A stretch of 49,690 bases of DNA from JBGSKY01 sp041740995. Its GTDB lineage: Bacteria > Planctomycetota > Planctomycetia > Pirellulales > Pirellulaceae. The notes beneath the pieces are model-generated. The model was given only the letters and a program-made list of their open reading frames with translations, did no database searches and had not been told where the DNA came from. The stretch lies in NCBI GenBank assembly GCA_041740995.1, contig JBGSKY010000294.1, positions 1 to 49,690 of the forward strand. The letters are read 5' to 3'. How positions within the stretch are numbered: position 1 is the stretch's first letter; each line of letters opens with the position of its first letter. Of this stretch, positions 15,900 to 25,386 are shown piece by piece. A program made the position numbers and the translations under genes.

Positions 15900-17015
15900 T
15901 CATAGACGAGGAACTTCTACTGAGCGTATAAGTTTTTGCAACTCTTGATCGACTTGCTGGCCTTCGACTTCCGCTTCCGCAGTTAATACAACACGGTGAC
16001 GAAGTGCAGGTAAAGCAATTTCGATCACGTCATCGGGTACTGCAAAATCACGGCCTCGAAACGAAGCCAATGTTCGCGAGCCCTGCATCAATGCGATGCC
16101 CGCGCGAGGTGAAGCACCTAAATGAAATGTCGGCCAAGTCCGAGTCAAACGCACGAGATGATTTATGTAATGGAGTAGTTTATCATCGATGCGAACGTTC
16201 GCGTTGCCTTTGATGATCTTGCGAATTTCCTCTGGGTTAGTGACTTGCGTTATGGCTTCGGACAGTACTCGATTGACGTCCATTTGACGGCTGTGAAGCG
16301 CGAGAACCTTCGCTTCCTCTTTTTCGGTTGGGTAATCAACAATGGTTTTAAACATGAAACGATCCAGTTGTGCTTCTGGCAAGTTGTAGGTGCCATCGCT
16401 TTCAATCGGGTTCTGGGTCGCCATCACTAGGAATGGGCGTGGGACTTTATGGCTTGTGCCGTCAACCGTGACGCGAAACTCCTGCATGATTTCTAACAAG
16501 GCGGCATGAGTTTTTGCCGGCGAGCGGTTGATTTCGTCAGCTAACAAAAATTGGGTGAAGACTGGCCCTGGACGAAAGCGAAACTCTTGCGTCTTCATAT
16601 CCAGAATGGGTGCCCCGGTGATGTCCGATGGCATCAGGTCGGCTGTGAATTGGATTCGACCAAACTGACAACCTAACACTTGACCAAGGGTCCGAACAAA
16701 GAGCGTTTTTCCTAATCCGGGCACGCTTTCGATCAACACGTGGCCGCCGGAAAAAAGAGCGACTAAGGTTGTCATGACAAGTTCGTCTTGTCCGACATAA
16801 AGCTTGGAAATCTCGCGGCGAATGTTTTCAAAGACGCGGCGCGAGACCGCAATATGCTCGCTTCGCGTCGCATCAATCGGCGGAATTGCATGCACAAGAG
16901 TCGGTTGATCAGGCGTTCCTAAAGAAGGCATCATTTCCGGCGCGTTCGGCTCGTTGACATCCGATTTCGTCCGCGGCGGCGGTAGATCGTCATGAAGATC
17001 GTCGTTGTTATCCAT
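15900..17015 (-). CDS. MoxR family AAA+ ATPase (MoxR operon, gene 3)
   Basis: A 371-residue AAA+ ATPase. A hydrophilic, proline-rich N-terminal stretch of about 50 residues precedes the family start. Walker A is ESVPGLGKTLFVR, Walker B is LLADEINRSPAK, sensor 1 is MATQNPIE; GTYNLPEAQLDRFMFK and LGASPRAGIALMQ are classic MoxR segments. MoxR ATPases act as chaperones with VWA-domain partners, here the DUF58 proteins of the same operon. Its ATG follows the stop of the upstream gene directly (TGA then ATG), implying coupled translation. The walker lysine and glutamate are intact, so it should be active. Confidence 0.95.
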   Translation of the reverse strand: MDNNDDLHDDLPPPRTKSDVNEPNAPEMMPSLGTPDQPTLVHAIPPIDATRSEHIAVSRRVFENIRREISKLYVGQDELVMTTLVALFSGGHVLIESVPGLGKTLFVRTLGQVLGCQFGRIQFTADLMPSDITGAPILDMKTQEFRFRPGPVFTQFLLADEINRSPAKTHAALLEIMQEFRVTVDGTSHKVPRPFLVMATQNPIESDGTYNLPEAQLDRFMFKTIVDYPTEKEEAKVLALHSRQMDVNRVLSEAITQVTNPEEIRKIIKGNANVRIDDKLLHYINHLVRLTRTWPTFHLGASPRAGIALMQGSRTLASFRGRDFAVPDDVIEIALPALRHRVVLTAEAEVEGQQVDQELQKLIRSVEVPRL

Positions 17016-19547
17016 TCAGCTCTTGCTCATTTCTTCAGAATGATTTTGATCGCGAGTTTTCACGATTGCCTGTTTTGTATTTTCTTTCGGGGCGTCTAAA
17101 TTGGCCCAAGGCGAGTGAGGTTCCTTGCGTTGTTCTCGAAAGTATCTCGCGACCATCGAATTTGCAAACGTTCGATCGGATGTTCGGCGAAGCAACTGGC
17201 CCAAAGCTTGTACGTGCCTGCCAAAATCTCGATCATTTTGTGCTGCTAATGGTTGGGCACGACCAAAAATTGGCCATAAGGCGATCAAGGTTACAATCCC
17301 AGCAAATAGCAGATGGATAAAGATGAAATTCAGCGGATAAACGGTGAGAAGCTGAAAGCCAAAAGAATCGTTGGAATTGTCATGGCTCTGAAGCAGCGTT
17401 GGGTTAGAGCTATTCATAAAAGCAACCCGACCTTTGGGCGAAATTCGCTCGATGATCTCTTGTAACGCCAGGCGACTGGCTGGATCGGTCAAACTATAGT
17501 TGCAACATAGAGACGCGTTAGCAATGACGATGACTTTGCTGCCTTCCCAATTCTCGTCGTTGTAAACTTCAAAGACCAGTGCTTTGTCGTCATCATCAGA
17601 AAGCAGCGGTACGACACGGATTGAGTCGGTGCCAGCGGAGGCGACTTTGGCGAGCACATTCCGGTCTCGAGATTTTGATGTCGCTGTATCGGTCGCTGAC
17701 GACGATCCAAAACGCTGACCATAGGACTTTGCTTCTTCTTCTGTGTTGATTTCTTCGAATCGTTCCCAAGACAGTTCATCTACGGATGGTATATCCTCAA
17801 ACTCGGCATCCGTCTCTGGATTGTTCTTTCGATCGGCTGATTGCTCAAGATCCTCAGTGGAATTGTAATACGCTTCTGTTTGCGTCTTGTCGTAAACTTC
17901 GTAATCGTATTCATACTCTTCTTCGTTGTAGTCATCGCCCCAGAACGAATTTGTCGACGAGTCCACATCTCGAGCATAACTCTCGACCAATAGTTCGACG
18001 TCTGCATCAGCTTGATCGGCGAGCTCGTTGGAAAATTCTTTCAGCAACTCGCTGCTTGAAAAGTCGGTAATGGGCAGGAGTTCGCTGCGGACCATCATGA
18101 CTGGTCTGGCATTGCCAAGATTGATGCTTTCGTCGGCGCTGTGCAAGGAACGCGGTTGAAATGAACCGAAGCGAGACTTGGAAACAAACCATCGTGCATA
18201 ACTACCATCGAGCATCGCATCGGAGATAAAATCGCTATCGTATTTTGAGTTACGAAAAGCTGCCCGATTGAGGTAAGCTGATTTTCGGAAGTCTTCAGAA
18301 TTTTCACTGGCCTGATTCCAATAAAACTGTCCAGGATTGTAATCACGACCGACATAAACAAAAGTTGAGTTCGGTGTTTCTGACAACCAGTTATTGATCC
18401 AGGCCAATTCTTTTGCGTTGGGAGTCGCGTAGTTGTCGGGGCTCCAGACGATAGCGCTGAATTTTCCTAATCGGGCAGAAAGAATGTTGGTTGTTACTGT
18501 TCGTCGGCCACTTTTGTTGACTATGCTTCGAAAGGCGGTGAAACCAGCCAAGCTTTGACTGTCGGTGGTGGCTCGACTGCCAGCATAGGTTTCAGTAGGC
18601 AAGCGGGTGCCGCATCCTACACTGCTGGTGAGCATCAAAAACACGCCCAAAGTGATTGTCGCAGGAGTTGGCGACGGTTTGGCGATCCGGCTAGTCGAAA
18701 TCGCTAAGGACTCTTGCTCCGCCACCGCGCGAGCGACCTGATCGGCCGAATGACGACATCGCGCATAAGCTTCCGCTGTGATCGGATGCAATCCGAAGAA
18801 CGCGCGCTCAAACGTTTCCATCACTTCGGTGTAGTGCGGCAAAAACTGACTGCTATTGCGAAGCTCTTTGGCGTACATGCGATTGGTTTTCCCGCGACGC
18901 AGGACAATCGCTTTGCCGTGATCCAATTCAATCAATACGTAACTGAACAAGTAGATGACAGCTTTGTTGTATTCGCCATGAGTCGCGAAACGCTCCGACG
19001 CTTGCAACAAGCCTTCTTCAGAGGGAGCAACTTCGAACGGCAATTCGAGAACCTTTGTAATCTCGCGTTCCTGTCGATCGCGATCTAGCCGTTTATTTTT
19101 TTCAAGCGTGACGTAAAAAGTTGCTGACCGAAATAAAACGATCGCGACCGCAACGATCAACAATAAACAAAATAAGACAATCACAATTCTCGTCAGATCA
19201 AAGAACGACGCAACATTCGCGAGCCAGTTCCAATTAGTTGCTGCCTTGGGCTTGGGCGGATCATTCGGAACGCCGACTCGTTCACTTAGAAGTTCTTCGG
19301 TATTGGGAAGTAAAGTGGCCGGCGGAAATCGCAAGGCTTGTTTGCTGGAATCCCACCAAGCCGTCGCAGTGCCGTCGACTAATGGGGCGGCATCAACAGC
19401 GAGCGAAGATTGGACGCGTTGTTCGGGATCTGTAGACTGGCCATGCACATTCGACAGACTCGCCAAAATCAATCCGATGGTCCAGACAGAAAGAATGATT
19501 GGCAATTTTTGCAATCGCGCATTCTGCTTTTGGAAATCGGTTTGCAT
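17016..19547 (-). CDS. DUF4129-DUF4350 fusion membrane protein (MoxR operon, gene 2)
   Basis: An 843-residue protein joining two units usually seen as neighbours. Residues 1-37 look like a signal sequence and 119-141 a membrane helix. DUF4129 follows at about 180-275 (ATHGEYNKAVIYLFSYVLIELD... RGKTNRMYAKEL). A second hydrophobic stretch with SSVGC (about 297-312) starts the second unit, which resembles DUF4350: IVWSPDNYA, FVYVGRDY, VIVIANASLCCNYSLTDPASR, and a C-terminal helix at 735-760 followed by GRHVQALGQLLRRT. Residues 525-620 are strongly acidic and probably disordered. The ORF is continuous. Domain names are from memory of the families; fusion of two genes is inferred from the signal-like stretch in the middle. 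Confidence 0.75.
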   Translation of the reverse strand: MQTDFQKQNARLQKLPIILSVWTIGLILASLSNVHGQSTDPEQRVQSSLAVDAAPLVDGTATAWWDSSKQALRFPPATLLPNTEELLSERVGVPNDPPKPKAATNWNWLANVASFFDLTRIVIVLFCLLLIVAVAIVLFRSATFYVTLEKNKRLDRDRQEREITKVLELPFEVAPSEEGLLQASERFATHGEYNKAVIYLFSYVLIELDHGKAIVLRRGKTNRMYAKELRNSSQFLPHYTEVMETFERAFFGLHPITAEAYARCRHSADQVARAVAEQESLAISTSRIAKPSPTPATITLGVFLMLTSSVGCGTRLPTETYAGSRATTDSQSLAGFTAFRSIVNKSGRRTVTTNILSARLGKFSAIVWSPDNYATPNAKELAWINNWLSETPNSTFVYVGRDYNPGQFYWNQASENSEDFRKSAYLNRAAFRNSKYDSDFISDAMLDGSYARWFVSKSRFGSFQPRSLHSADESINLGNARPVMMVRSELLPITDFSSSELLKEFSNELADQADADVELLVESYARDVDSSTNSFWGDDYNEEEYEYDYEVYDKTQTEAYYNSTEDLEQSADRKNNPETDAEFEDIPSVDELSWERFEEINTEEEAKSYGQRFGSSSATDTATSKSRDRNVLAKVASAGTDSIRVVPLLSDDDDKALVFEVYNDENWEGSKVIVIANASLCCNYSLTDPASRLALQEIIERISPKGRVAFMNSSNPTLLQSHDNSNDSFGFQLLTVYPLNFIFIHLLFAGIVTLIALWPIFGRAQPLAAQNDRDFGRHVQALGQLLRRTSDRTFANSMVARYFREQRKEPHSPWANLDAPKENTKQAIVKTRDQNHSEEMSKS

Positions 19548-19613
19548 GACTAAGAAAAAACAGGGTTGATTGTCGTTATCGTCCAGTATGCCAGAAGAAC
19601 GAGTTTAACAGTC

Positions 19614-20639
19614 TTATCGCAGAAGACCACGCGCTGAGAGATAATTCACGATCATAAAATCGACTGATTGATCGCTACGGGCTGAAATGTAATGAATGCC
19701 GCGTCGATTGCAAAAACTTCTGGCTTGCGCGATAAACGCGGCCAGCGTTTCTTGATAGCGTCGCAGCAATGCTGCCGAGACGCTAATTTCTCGCGCATCT
19801 TGATCTTCGACGTCGATCAATTTCAAGTCGCCCTTCACCGCCGGATCAAGCTCTTCGGGGCTGAGCATGTGGACAACGAAAATGTCGAGCTCGCGGGCAA
19901 CCAATGCCCGCAATGAGGATTCGTAACCTTGCTTGTCCATCAAATCACTCAGCAGCACAACAATTCCTTTGCCACGACTTCGCGAGAGAAACTGTTTGAC
20001 CGATGACTGCAACCCGATCTGAGTCGACGATGGTTTTGTATCAGGATTATTTGGTTGTCCGAAGCCTTCGAGGGTCGATATCAATCGGTGAGCGCTTGCC
20101 CGTCCGCGGATCACCGTTGGTTGGTGTTGAGAGAATGATTGCAAGCTGACTCGATCACCTCGACAGAGACCGACAAAACCCAACGCCGCCGCCAGTCGTT
20201 GAGCGGCCAGCAGTTTCGTTGGATCACCGAACTGCATCGACGCCGAATCATCGATCAGCAAGTATAAATGCAAGTCTTCTTCTTCCAAAAAGAGCTTGAT
20301 GTACAACCGATCCATGCGAGCGAACAGATTCCAATCGATGAATCTCAAGTCATCGCCTGGAACGTATGAGCGAAAGTCTGCAAATTCGACGCTTTGGCCC
20401 TTCCGTGTGCTGCGTCTCTCGCCCTTCATTCGCCCGCGAAAAACCTTCCGCGTCACCAGCTCCATGCGTTCCAAACGGGCCATTGTTTGTGGCGTCAGAA
20501 TCGACGTTCGATTTTCTTTTTCAGCAATGCTGCTCACGATAAACCCGCTGTCTGAGAATCGGCGATTGTTTGAATTGTGACTGAAATTTGAAAGCAACGA
20601 TTTGATTGCTGGGAGAAACCGTGAGACCACACCTTTCAC
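19614..20639 (-). CDS. DUF58/VWA domain protein (MoxR operon, gene 1)
   Basis: A 341-residue soluble DUF58 protein. FADFRSYVPGDDLRFIDWNLFARMD is the family signature region, and the VWA-like domain keeps the metal site DDSASM (D-x-S-x-S) plus LSDLMDKQG. It likely partners the MoxR ATPase. The frame starts at GTG 20639; the first 45 residues are poorly conserved in character, and the family core begins near SILTPQTMARLERMELV, so the true start may be internal. It is the first gene of the operon, 66 bases before the DUF4129-DUF4350 gene, and divergent from purE. Confidence 0.87.
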   Translation of the reverse strand: MKGVVSRFLPAIKSLLSNFSHNSNNRRFSDSGFIVSSIAEKENRTSILTPQTMARLERMELVTRKVFRGRMKGERRSTRKGQSVEFADFRSYVPGDDLRFIDWNLFARMDRLYIKLFLEEEDLHLYLLIDDSASMQFGDPTKLLAAQRLAAALGFVGLCRGDRVSLQSFSQHQPTVIRGRASAHRLISTLEGFGQPNNPDTKPSSTQIGLQSSVKQFLSRSRGKGIVVLLSDLMDKQGYESSLRALVARELDIFVVHMLSPEELDPAVKGDLKLIDVEDQDAREISVSAALLRRYQETLAAFIAQARSFCNRRGIHYISARSDQSVDFMIVNYLSARGLLR

Positions 20640-20829
20640 AGTCTGCTGGTTTGCCGATAATCACCCCGACGCGGCCTGATGGAAGTATTGCAATCCGAGC
20701 GCGAAGACGAACGATTTATCATAGCGATTCATTCGCCGGCTCGCCCATCGGGTGGACGAAATCGCAAGACAATTTTGTAGCTTTGCCGAAACAGCCGATC
20801 GAAACGACAAACCGCTAAGACCAAAAGCT

Positions 20830-21336
20830 ATGAGCCAATCAAAAGCCCAGCCACTCGTCGGAATCATCATGGGCAGTCAATCTGACTGGGAAACCATGCA
20901 TGCTGCCGCCCTGGTATTAGACGATTTTAATGTCCCGTATGAAGCCGAGGTGGTGTCGGCTCATCGAACGCCACAACGGATGTTCGAGTATGCTGAAAAA
21001 GCGCAAGGCCGCGGGTTGAAAATTATCATCGCCGGGGCTGGCGGTGCGGCTCATTTGCCAGGCATGGTCGCTTCGTTGACCACGTTGCCCGTACTGGGAG
21101 TGCCCGTTCAATCGGCGGCACTTTCAGGCTTGGATTCGCTGCTCAGTATCGTCCAAATGCCCGGGGGCGTGCCAGTTGCGACGCTCGCAATTGGAAAACC
21201 GGGTGCAAAAAACGCCGGTCTGCTTGCAGTCCGGATGCTGGCGATTCACGATAGCAAATTGGCGGCGTTGCTGGCTGCATCAATACAGCAACAAACGCAA
21301 GACGTGCTTGAAAATTCAAGTTTGCCCCCAAGCTGA
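20830..21336 (+). CDS. purE: N5-carboxyaminoimidazole ribonucleotide mutase
   Basis: A 168-residue class I PurE, which converts N5-CAIR to CAIR in purine synthesis. Motifs: IMGSQSDW (13-20), catalytic SAHRTP with H45, and AGGAAHLPGMVA (70-81). The carboxyl-terminal half has PVLGVPVQ and MPGGVPVATLAIG. The frame is open from 20752, but the first 26 codons do not look like PurE and the family start aligns at ATG 20830. purK follows 42 bases later, so the pair forms an operon. Presence of PurK confirms the two-step class I route. Confidence 0.96.
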   Translation: MSQSKAQPLVGIIMGSQSDWETMHAAALVLDDFNVPYEAEVVSAHRTPQRMFEYAEKAQGRGLKIIIAGAGGAAHLPGMVASLTTLPVLGVPVQSAALSGLDSLLSIVQMPGGVPVATLAIGKPGAKNAGLLAVRMLAIHDSKLAALLAASIQQQTQDVLENSSLPPS

Positions 21337-21378
21337 GATTTAACGTCCGCGATTTATTCTGCTATCTAGGAGCTAACT

Positions 21379-22557
21379 TTGGCACGACCGCGAAACAAGA
21401 TACTGCTGCCCGGCTCGCGAATCGGCGTGCTCGGTGGTGGACAGCTTGGACGGATGTTCGCGCAAGTCGCACATCGCTTTGGATATCATGTTCGCATCTT
21501 TTCTAACGAAGACGATTCGCCCGCTTCGCAAGTCACTGCACAGTCGTTGCAACGATCACTCGAAGACCCTCAAGCAATCGAAGAATTTGCAAAATCAGTC
21601 GACGTGATTACCTTAGAATTCGAAAACATTCCATTGGTCGCGATCCAGCGCGCCGCCTCCATCACACCGGTGCGACCAGGCGAACTGGTATTGGCAACTG
21701 CACAGAATCGGATCGTCGAAAAGTCGACTCTCTCATCGGCTGGATTTCCAGTGACTCCATTTCGTGCGATTGATGATGTCGCCAGCTTGCAAGCCGCTGG
21801 TGCTGAGCTTGGGTGGGATCTCATTTTAAAAACGGCCAATTGGGGCTATGACGGCAAGGGCCAACGGTCGGTACACAGCGAGTCCGAAGCCATCGATGCA
21901 CTTGCATTGCTGGGTCCGAAAAATGTCATCGCTGAAAAACGAATCGCATTCACTGATGAAGTGTCGATGTTGGTAGCCAGATCGGTACAAGGTGAGATTA
22001 AGACGTTTCCGCTGATTCAAAATACGCATGTTCGGCACATCTTGGACCTATCGGTTTGCCCAGTGCCTGATCGATTAACATCGCTGTGCGCAGAAGCCGA
22101 ATCGATCGCGATCGGGATCGCTGAGAACCTTGGATTGATTGGCCTGCTGTGCGTCGAATTTTTTGTGGCTGATGGTAAGTTGCTAATCAACGAAATTGCG
22201 CCGCGGCCTCATAACTCGGGGCACTTAACGATCGAAGCGTGTAAAACCAGTCAGTTCGAACAGCAGTTGCGTGCGGTCGTGGGCCTGCCTCTCGGTAGCA
22301 CTGCAATTCGCTCGCCAGCAGCCATGGTCAACTTGATGGGCGACATCTGGAACTTAGGCGAACCGGACTGGGAATCGATCTGTGCGGTTCCCGAGGCGAC
22401 GCTGCATCTTTACGGCAAAGCGACGCCGCGGGTCGGTCGAAAAATGGGGCACTTGACGGTGCTGGGTCAAACGAGCGAACAAGCTGCGGCGCACGCGATC
22501 GAACTAAGAAGAAAGATCATCCGCTCGGGCGGTCAGCTCTTTCCAACAATGGAATAG
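21379..22557 (+). CDS. purK: N5-carboxyaminoimidazole ribonucleotide synthase
   Basis: A 392-residue ATP-grasp enzyme that carboxylates AIR to N5-CAIR with bicarbonate and ATP. The N-terminal domain shows RIGVLGGGQLGRM. The ATP-grasp part has LILKTANWGYDGKGQ, VIAEKRIAFTDEVSMLVARS, VEFFVADGKLLINEIAPRPHNSGHLTIEAC, then AMVNLMGD and LYGKATPRVGRKMGHL, all diagnostic. The start is TTG 21379, supported by AGGAG at 21368-21372 with a 6-base spacer; no ATG lies near. It is the second gene of the purE-purK operon and ends 49 bases before a convergent gene. Confidence 0.96.
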   Translation: MARPRNKILLPGSRIGVLGGGQLGRMFAQVAHRFGYHVRIFSNEDDSPASQVTAQSLQRSLEDPQAIEEFAKSVDVITLEFENIPLVAIQRAASITPVRPGELVLATAQNRIVEKSTLSSAGFPVTPFRAIDDVASLQAAGAELGWDLILKTANWGYDGKGQRSVHSESEAIDALALLGPKNVIAEKRIAFTDEVSMLVARSVQGEIKTFPLIQNTHVRHILDLSVCPVPDRLTSLCAEAESIAIGIAENLGLIGLLCVEFFVADGKLLINEIAPRPHNSGHLTIEACKTSQFEQQLRAVVGLPLGSTAIRSPAAMVNLMGDIWNLGEPDWESICAVPEATLHLYGKATPRVGRKMGHLTVLGQTSEQAAAHAIELRRKIIRSGGQLFPTME

Positions 22558-22606
22558 TGCCCGCGACGAAACTTGCAAAGACCGTCGGTGGGCAATGCGA
22601 CTATCG

Positions 22607-23956
22607 CTATGTCTTGGCTGTCATCACGCGCTGCAGTTCTTGAACGCTGGTAATACCCAAAGCGACGCTGAGAACGGCTTCCTCTTGGAAGCTGAGGTGC
22701 CCCAGTTTTTTAGCGTACTGACGAATTTTGTCAGGCTCTTTCGCAAATTGCAAAACAGCTTTTCGTAAGTCATCATTGACGGTTAGCATTTCAAAAATCG
22801 CAACTCGTCCAAAATAACCTCGTCCGCCGCACGTTGGGCAAGGCAAGATTGCATTCCCTTTTTCATCAGCGCGTTTTTCTGGTGGCGGCAAGATGTAGGG
22901 CTGGTACAGCTTTTCGACGCGACCTGGGGGAATGCCTAATTTTTGAAGCATCTGCGGCGAAGGTGCAAAGGGTTGTTTGCAAGTGTCGCACAGTCGACGA
23001 ACTAGACGCTGGCTGGTCACGAACTCAATCGCCATCAGCAACTCTTTAGCAACCTTGCGATTAGCAGAGAGCAATTGCAGTAATGCCTCGATCGGATCTT
23101 TGGCAATGATTCTAGTGATAACGTGCTTGTTATCGGTTTTGATTGCGTCAAGCAGCGTTTGCATGACTTGATCGTTGTAGAATTGCGGCATCACAAGCAC
23201 ATCGGGTTGCTTCAACATGACTTTGTTGAGCACCTCTTGCGGCAATTGACCAGCAGCCGCGTCAAACAGATTCGCCGTCACGTTGATAATGTCTGGATCG
23301 GCATCGTTTGCTGGTTCTAACGAGACCCAATCGCTAACAAATTTATCTGCCGCTTCCAAACCGACCCGCCAAGTTGTCGGTAATCCATCGCCGGCTGGTG
23401 CTGAGAGGACGACCATGCCTCCCTTGGCATTCATTGCCTCGCGAAATTTTTCTTGCAACGCCGGTCGCATACCAAGGTCATCTAAAGTTTTGTGAACTGG
23501 CTTTTTCGGGTCGAGCGTGAGCAGCACGCGTTCCCCTGCGGCTACACCTTGAGAGGTGCACTCAACCAGCCAGTCACTGCCTACGCCAGCTATGGCACAT
23601 TTCCCGATCTGCCGCGCCTTGCGTTCGTTCGGATTCATATTGAGTAACTTTTTGATAACCACCAGCGCACCGTCGCCAGTTGGACGATCAAGCGGCGGAT
23701 TGTTTTCCCAGACCCCGTCGATACGGAATCGAATGACAGCCGCGTTAGCGGTGAAGTCCATCAAAATTCGATCAGCCCTGGAAGCGATGGCAGCACCGAT
23801 CAGCCCCAGCGCGGTTGCGTAGCCCGGCAATTGGCGAGCGGCGATTAATACGCCTTGACCTTCTGCCTTCGAAAAAGCGGTCGGCTTAATTTCAAAGGCT
23901 GGCAAAGCCGATGCAGCAGGTTCGGCTGCTTTTTTCTTTCGTCGCAATAAGCCCAT
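22607..23956 (-). CDS. Degenerate GspE/PilB-like secretion ATPase (probable pseudo-ATPase)
   Basis: A 449-residue protein with the architecture of type II secretion/type IV pilus assembly ATPases: N2-like domain (ASRADRILMDF, IRFRIDGVWEN), ATPase core and the C-terminal segment GYFGRVAIFEMLTVND. The zinc pairs C323/C326 and C373/C376 (CDTC, CPTC) are kept. The nucleotide site is not: where the family has GPTGSGKTTT this protein has SAPAGDGLPTT (185-195), with no lysine, and the Walker B region is QPDVLVMPQFYNDQ (250-263) instead of DVIMVGEIRD. It should fold like GspE but not hydrolyse ATP by the standard mechanism. The reading frame is intact. It follows canonical pilT by 98 bases on the same strand. 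Confidence 0.82.
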   Translation of the reverse strand: MGLLRRKKKAAEPAASALPAFEIKPTAFSKAEGQGVLIAARQLPGYATALGLIGAAIASRADRILMDFTANAAVIRFRIDGVWENNPPLDRPTGDGALVVIKKLLNMNPNERKARQIGKCAIAGVGSDWLVECTSQGVAAGERVLLTLDPKKPVHKTLDDLGMRPALQEKFREAMNAKGGMVVLSAPAGDGLPTTWRVGLEAADKFVSDWVSLEPANDADPDIINVTANLFDAAAGQLPQEVLNKVMLKQPDVLVMPQFYNDQVMQTLLDAIKTDNKHVITRIIAKDPIEALLQLLSANRKVAKELLMAIEFVTSQRLVRRLCDTCKQPFAPSPQMLQKLGIPPGRVEKLYQPYILPPPEKRADEKGNAILPCPTCGGRGYFGRVAIFEMLTVNDDLRKAVLQFAKEPDKIRQYAKKLGHLSFQEEAVLSVALGITSVQELQRVMTAKT

Positions 23957-24054
23957 ATTAAAAATCTTTGAAGAGAAGAGAGCGATAAATCAATCAAGCC
24001 CATTGGCTGGCGGAACAAAAGACCTCGACACACGGCAAAACGTGCTCGAAGCGA

Positions 24055-25230
24055 TTAGATAATCCCAGGCTGCGAAACGTTAATGCCTTTGAGTGCCATC
24101 TTCAAAGCATCCGGGTTAGGTGCAACTTCAAACGCCGTTGGTCGGTCGATTAAGCCTTCGTCGATCAGCTGCTTAAGGCTCATCGTAAAATCTTGCATTC
24201 CGTCGGCCGCACCAATTCGAATCGCATCGGACAGCTTTTCGTCTTTGCCCTCAAGGACCAATTTCTTGATCATCGGCGTGAACGTCATCACTTCGCAAGT
24301 TGGCACCCGCGAAACGCCTTCTTTGATCGAGGGCAACAATTTTTGAGCAACAATGCCCTTCATATTAAAAGACATTGCGTTTCGAATTGCGTTATGCATC
24401 TCCTCCGGAAACAAATCAAGAATACGACCAATGGTCGTTTGAGCACTCGACGCGTGGATCGTTCCAAAGACCAAGTGACCAGTTTCGGCCGCATGAATCG
24501 CTGTCATGAACGTTTCCTGATCTCGCATTTCTCCAACCAGAATGATATCGGGATCTTCGCGAACCGCATGTTTCATTGCGATTTCGAAATCTTTCACGTC
24601 GACTCCGACTTCGCGTTGGTTGATCAGACATTTGTCTTCCGTATAAACAAATTCGATTGGATCCTCGAGCGTCAAAATATGCTTGCGGTAGGTTCGATTG
24701 ATCCAATTGAGCATCGACGCGATCGTCGTACTTTTTCCCGAACCCGTGACCCCGGCCAGCAACACCATCCCTTGGTCAAACTTGCACAGACTTTCCATAA
24801 TCGGCGGTAAGTAAAGACCCTCGAAGTTGGGAATGAAATTGTTAATTCGGCGGGCGACCAAGCCTGGACGGCCAAGCTGCTTGAGCATGTTGACGCGGAA
24901 TCGCCAGTTGACTCCTTCGACTTCAACGGTGTACGAAAAGTCAGCCCCGCCCTCTTCCTCAAAGATTCGGCGACTTCGGTCATCCAGCATTGGGATGAGC
25001 AAGCGCACCATTTCCTCGGTATCGATCGGCGGTCGGCTGAGCGGTCGCAGCTCCCCTTTGACGCGGACTATCGGAGCCGAACCGACTTTCAGATGCAAAT
25101 CGCTTGCCTCGGTCTTCACCGCGGCCCGGAATAATTTGTCAACTTCGAGCTCTTTTTTGCTGGTCAGCAGCGATTTTGCTAAGTTGTCCGATGCGTTGTT
25201 GCTGGAACGAGGTGCTTCTACAGTCGCCAT
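24055..25230 (-). CDS. pilT: Type IV pilus retraction ATPase
   Basis: A 391-residue PilT-type ATPase. Walker A is GVTGSGKS (160-167), Walker B LVGEMRD (231-237) with His-box GTIHASSA just after; the Asp box is LEDPIEF. ASDLHLKVGS at the N-terminus is the PilT start segment. It powers pilus retraction and twitching, acting as a cytoplasmic hexamer. The frame extends to 25347, but the PilT N-terminus and ATG 25230 (with GGAG about 14 bases upstream) fit better. A degenerate GspE-like gene follows on the same strand. No pilin or pilC gene is in the window, so the pilus itself is encoded elsewhere. Confidence 0.94.
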   Translation of the reverse strand: MATVEAPRSSNNASDNLAKSLLTSKKELEVDKLFRAAVKTEASDLHLKVGSAPIVRVKGELRPLSRPPIDTEEMVRLLIPMLDDRSRRIFEEEGGADFSYTVEVEGVNWRFRVNMLKQLGRPGLVARRINNFIPNFEGLYLPPIMESLCKFDQGMVLLAGVTGSGKSTTIASMLNWINRTYRKHILTLEDPIEFVYTEDKCLINQREVGVDVKDFEIAMKHAVREDPDIILVGEMRDQETFMTAIHAAETGHLVFGTIHASSAQTTIGRILDLFPEEMHNAIRNAMSFNMKGIVAQKLLPSIKEGVSRVPTCEVMTFTPMIKKLVLEGKDEKLSDAIRIGAADGMQDFTMSLKQLIDEGLIDRPTAFEVAPNPDALKMALKGINVSQPGII

Positions 25231-25386
25231 AAAATGTGGGATGCTCCTGGACAAATTGCAATTGCGGACGAGAAAAGCGTGCTCGCCGCGATTGGGACGA
25301 CGGAGCAACCAGTTACCATTGTAAACGGCCAAATCGAAATCGCCCACTCTTTAATCGTCCCTTTTCAGATAGGCTCCTATTCAACC

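Noticed and set aside
24193..24810. 205-codon plus-strand open frame
   Set aside because: Lies fully antisense to pilT, whose motifs are complete; composition is that of a shadow frame (many Arg, His, Asn).
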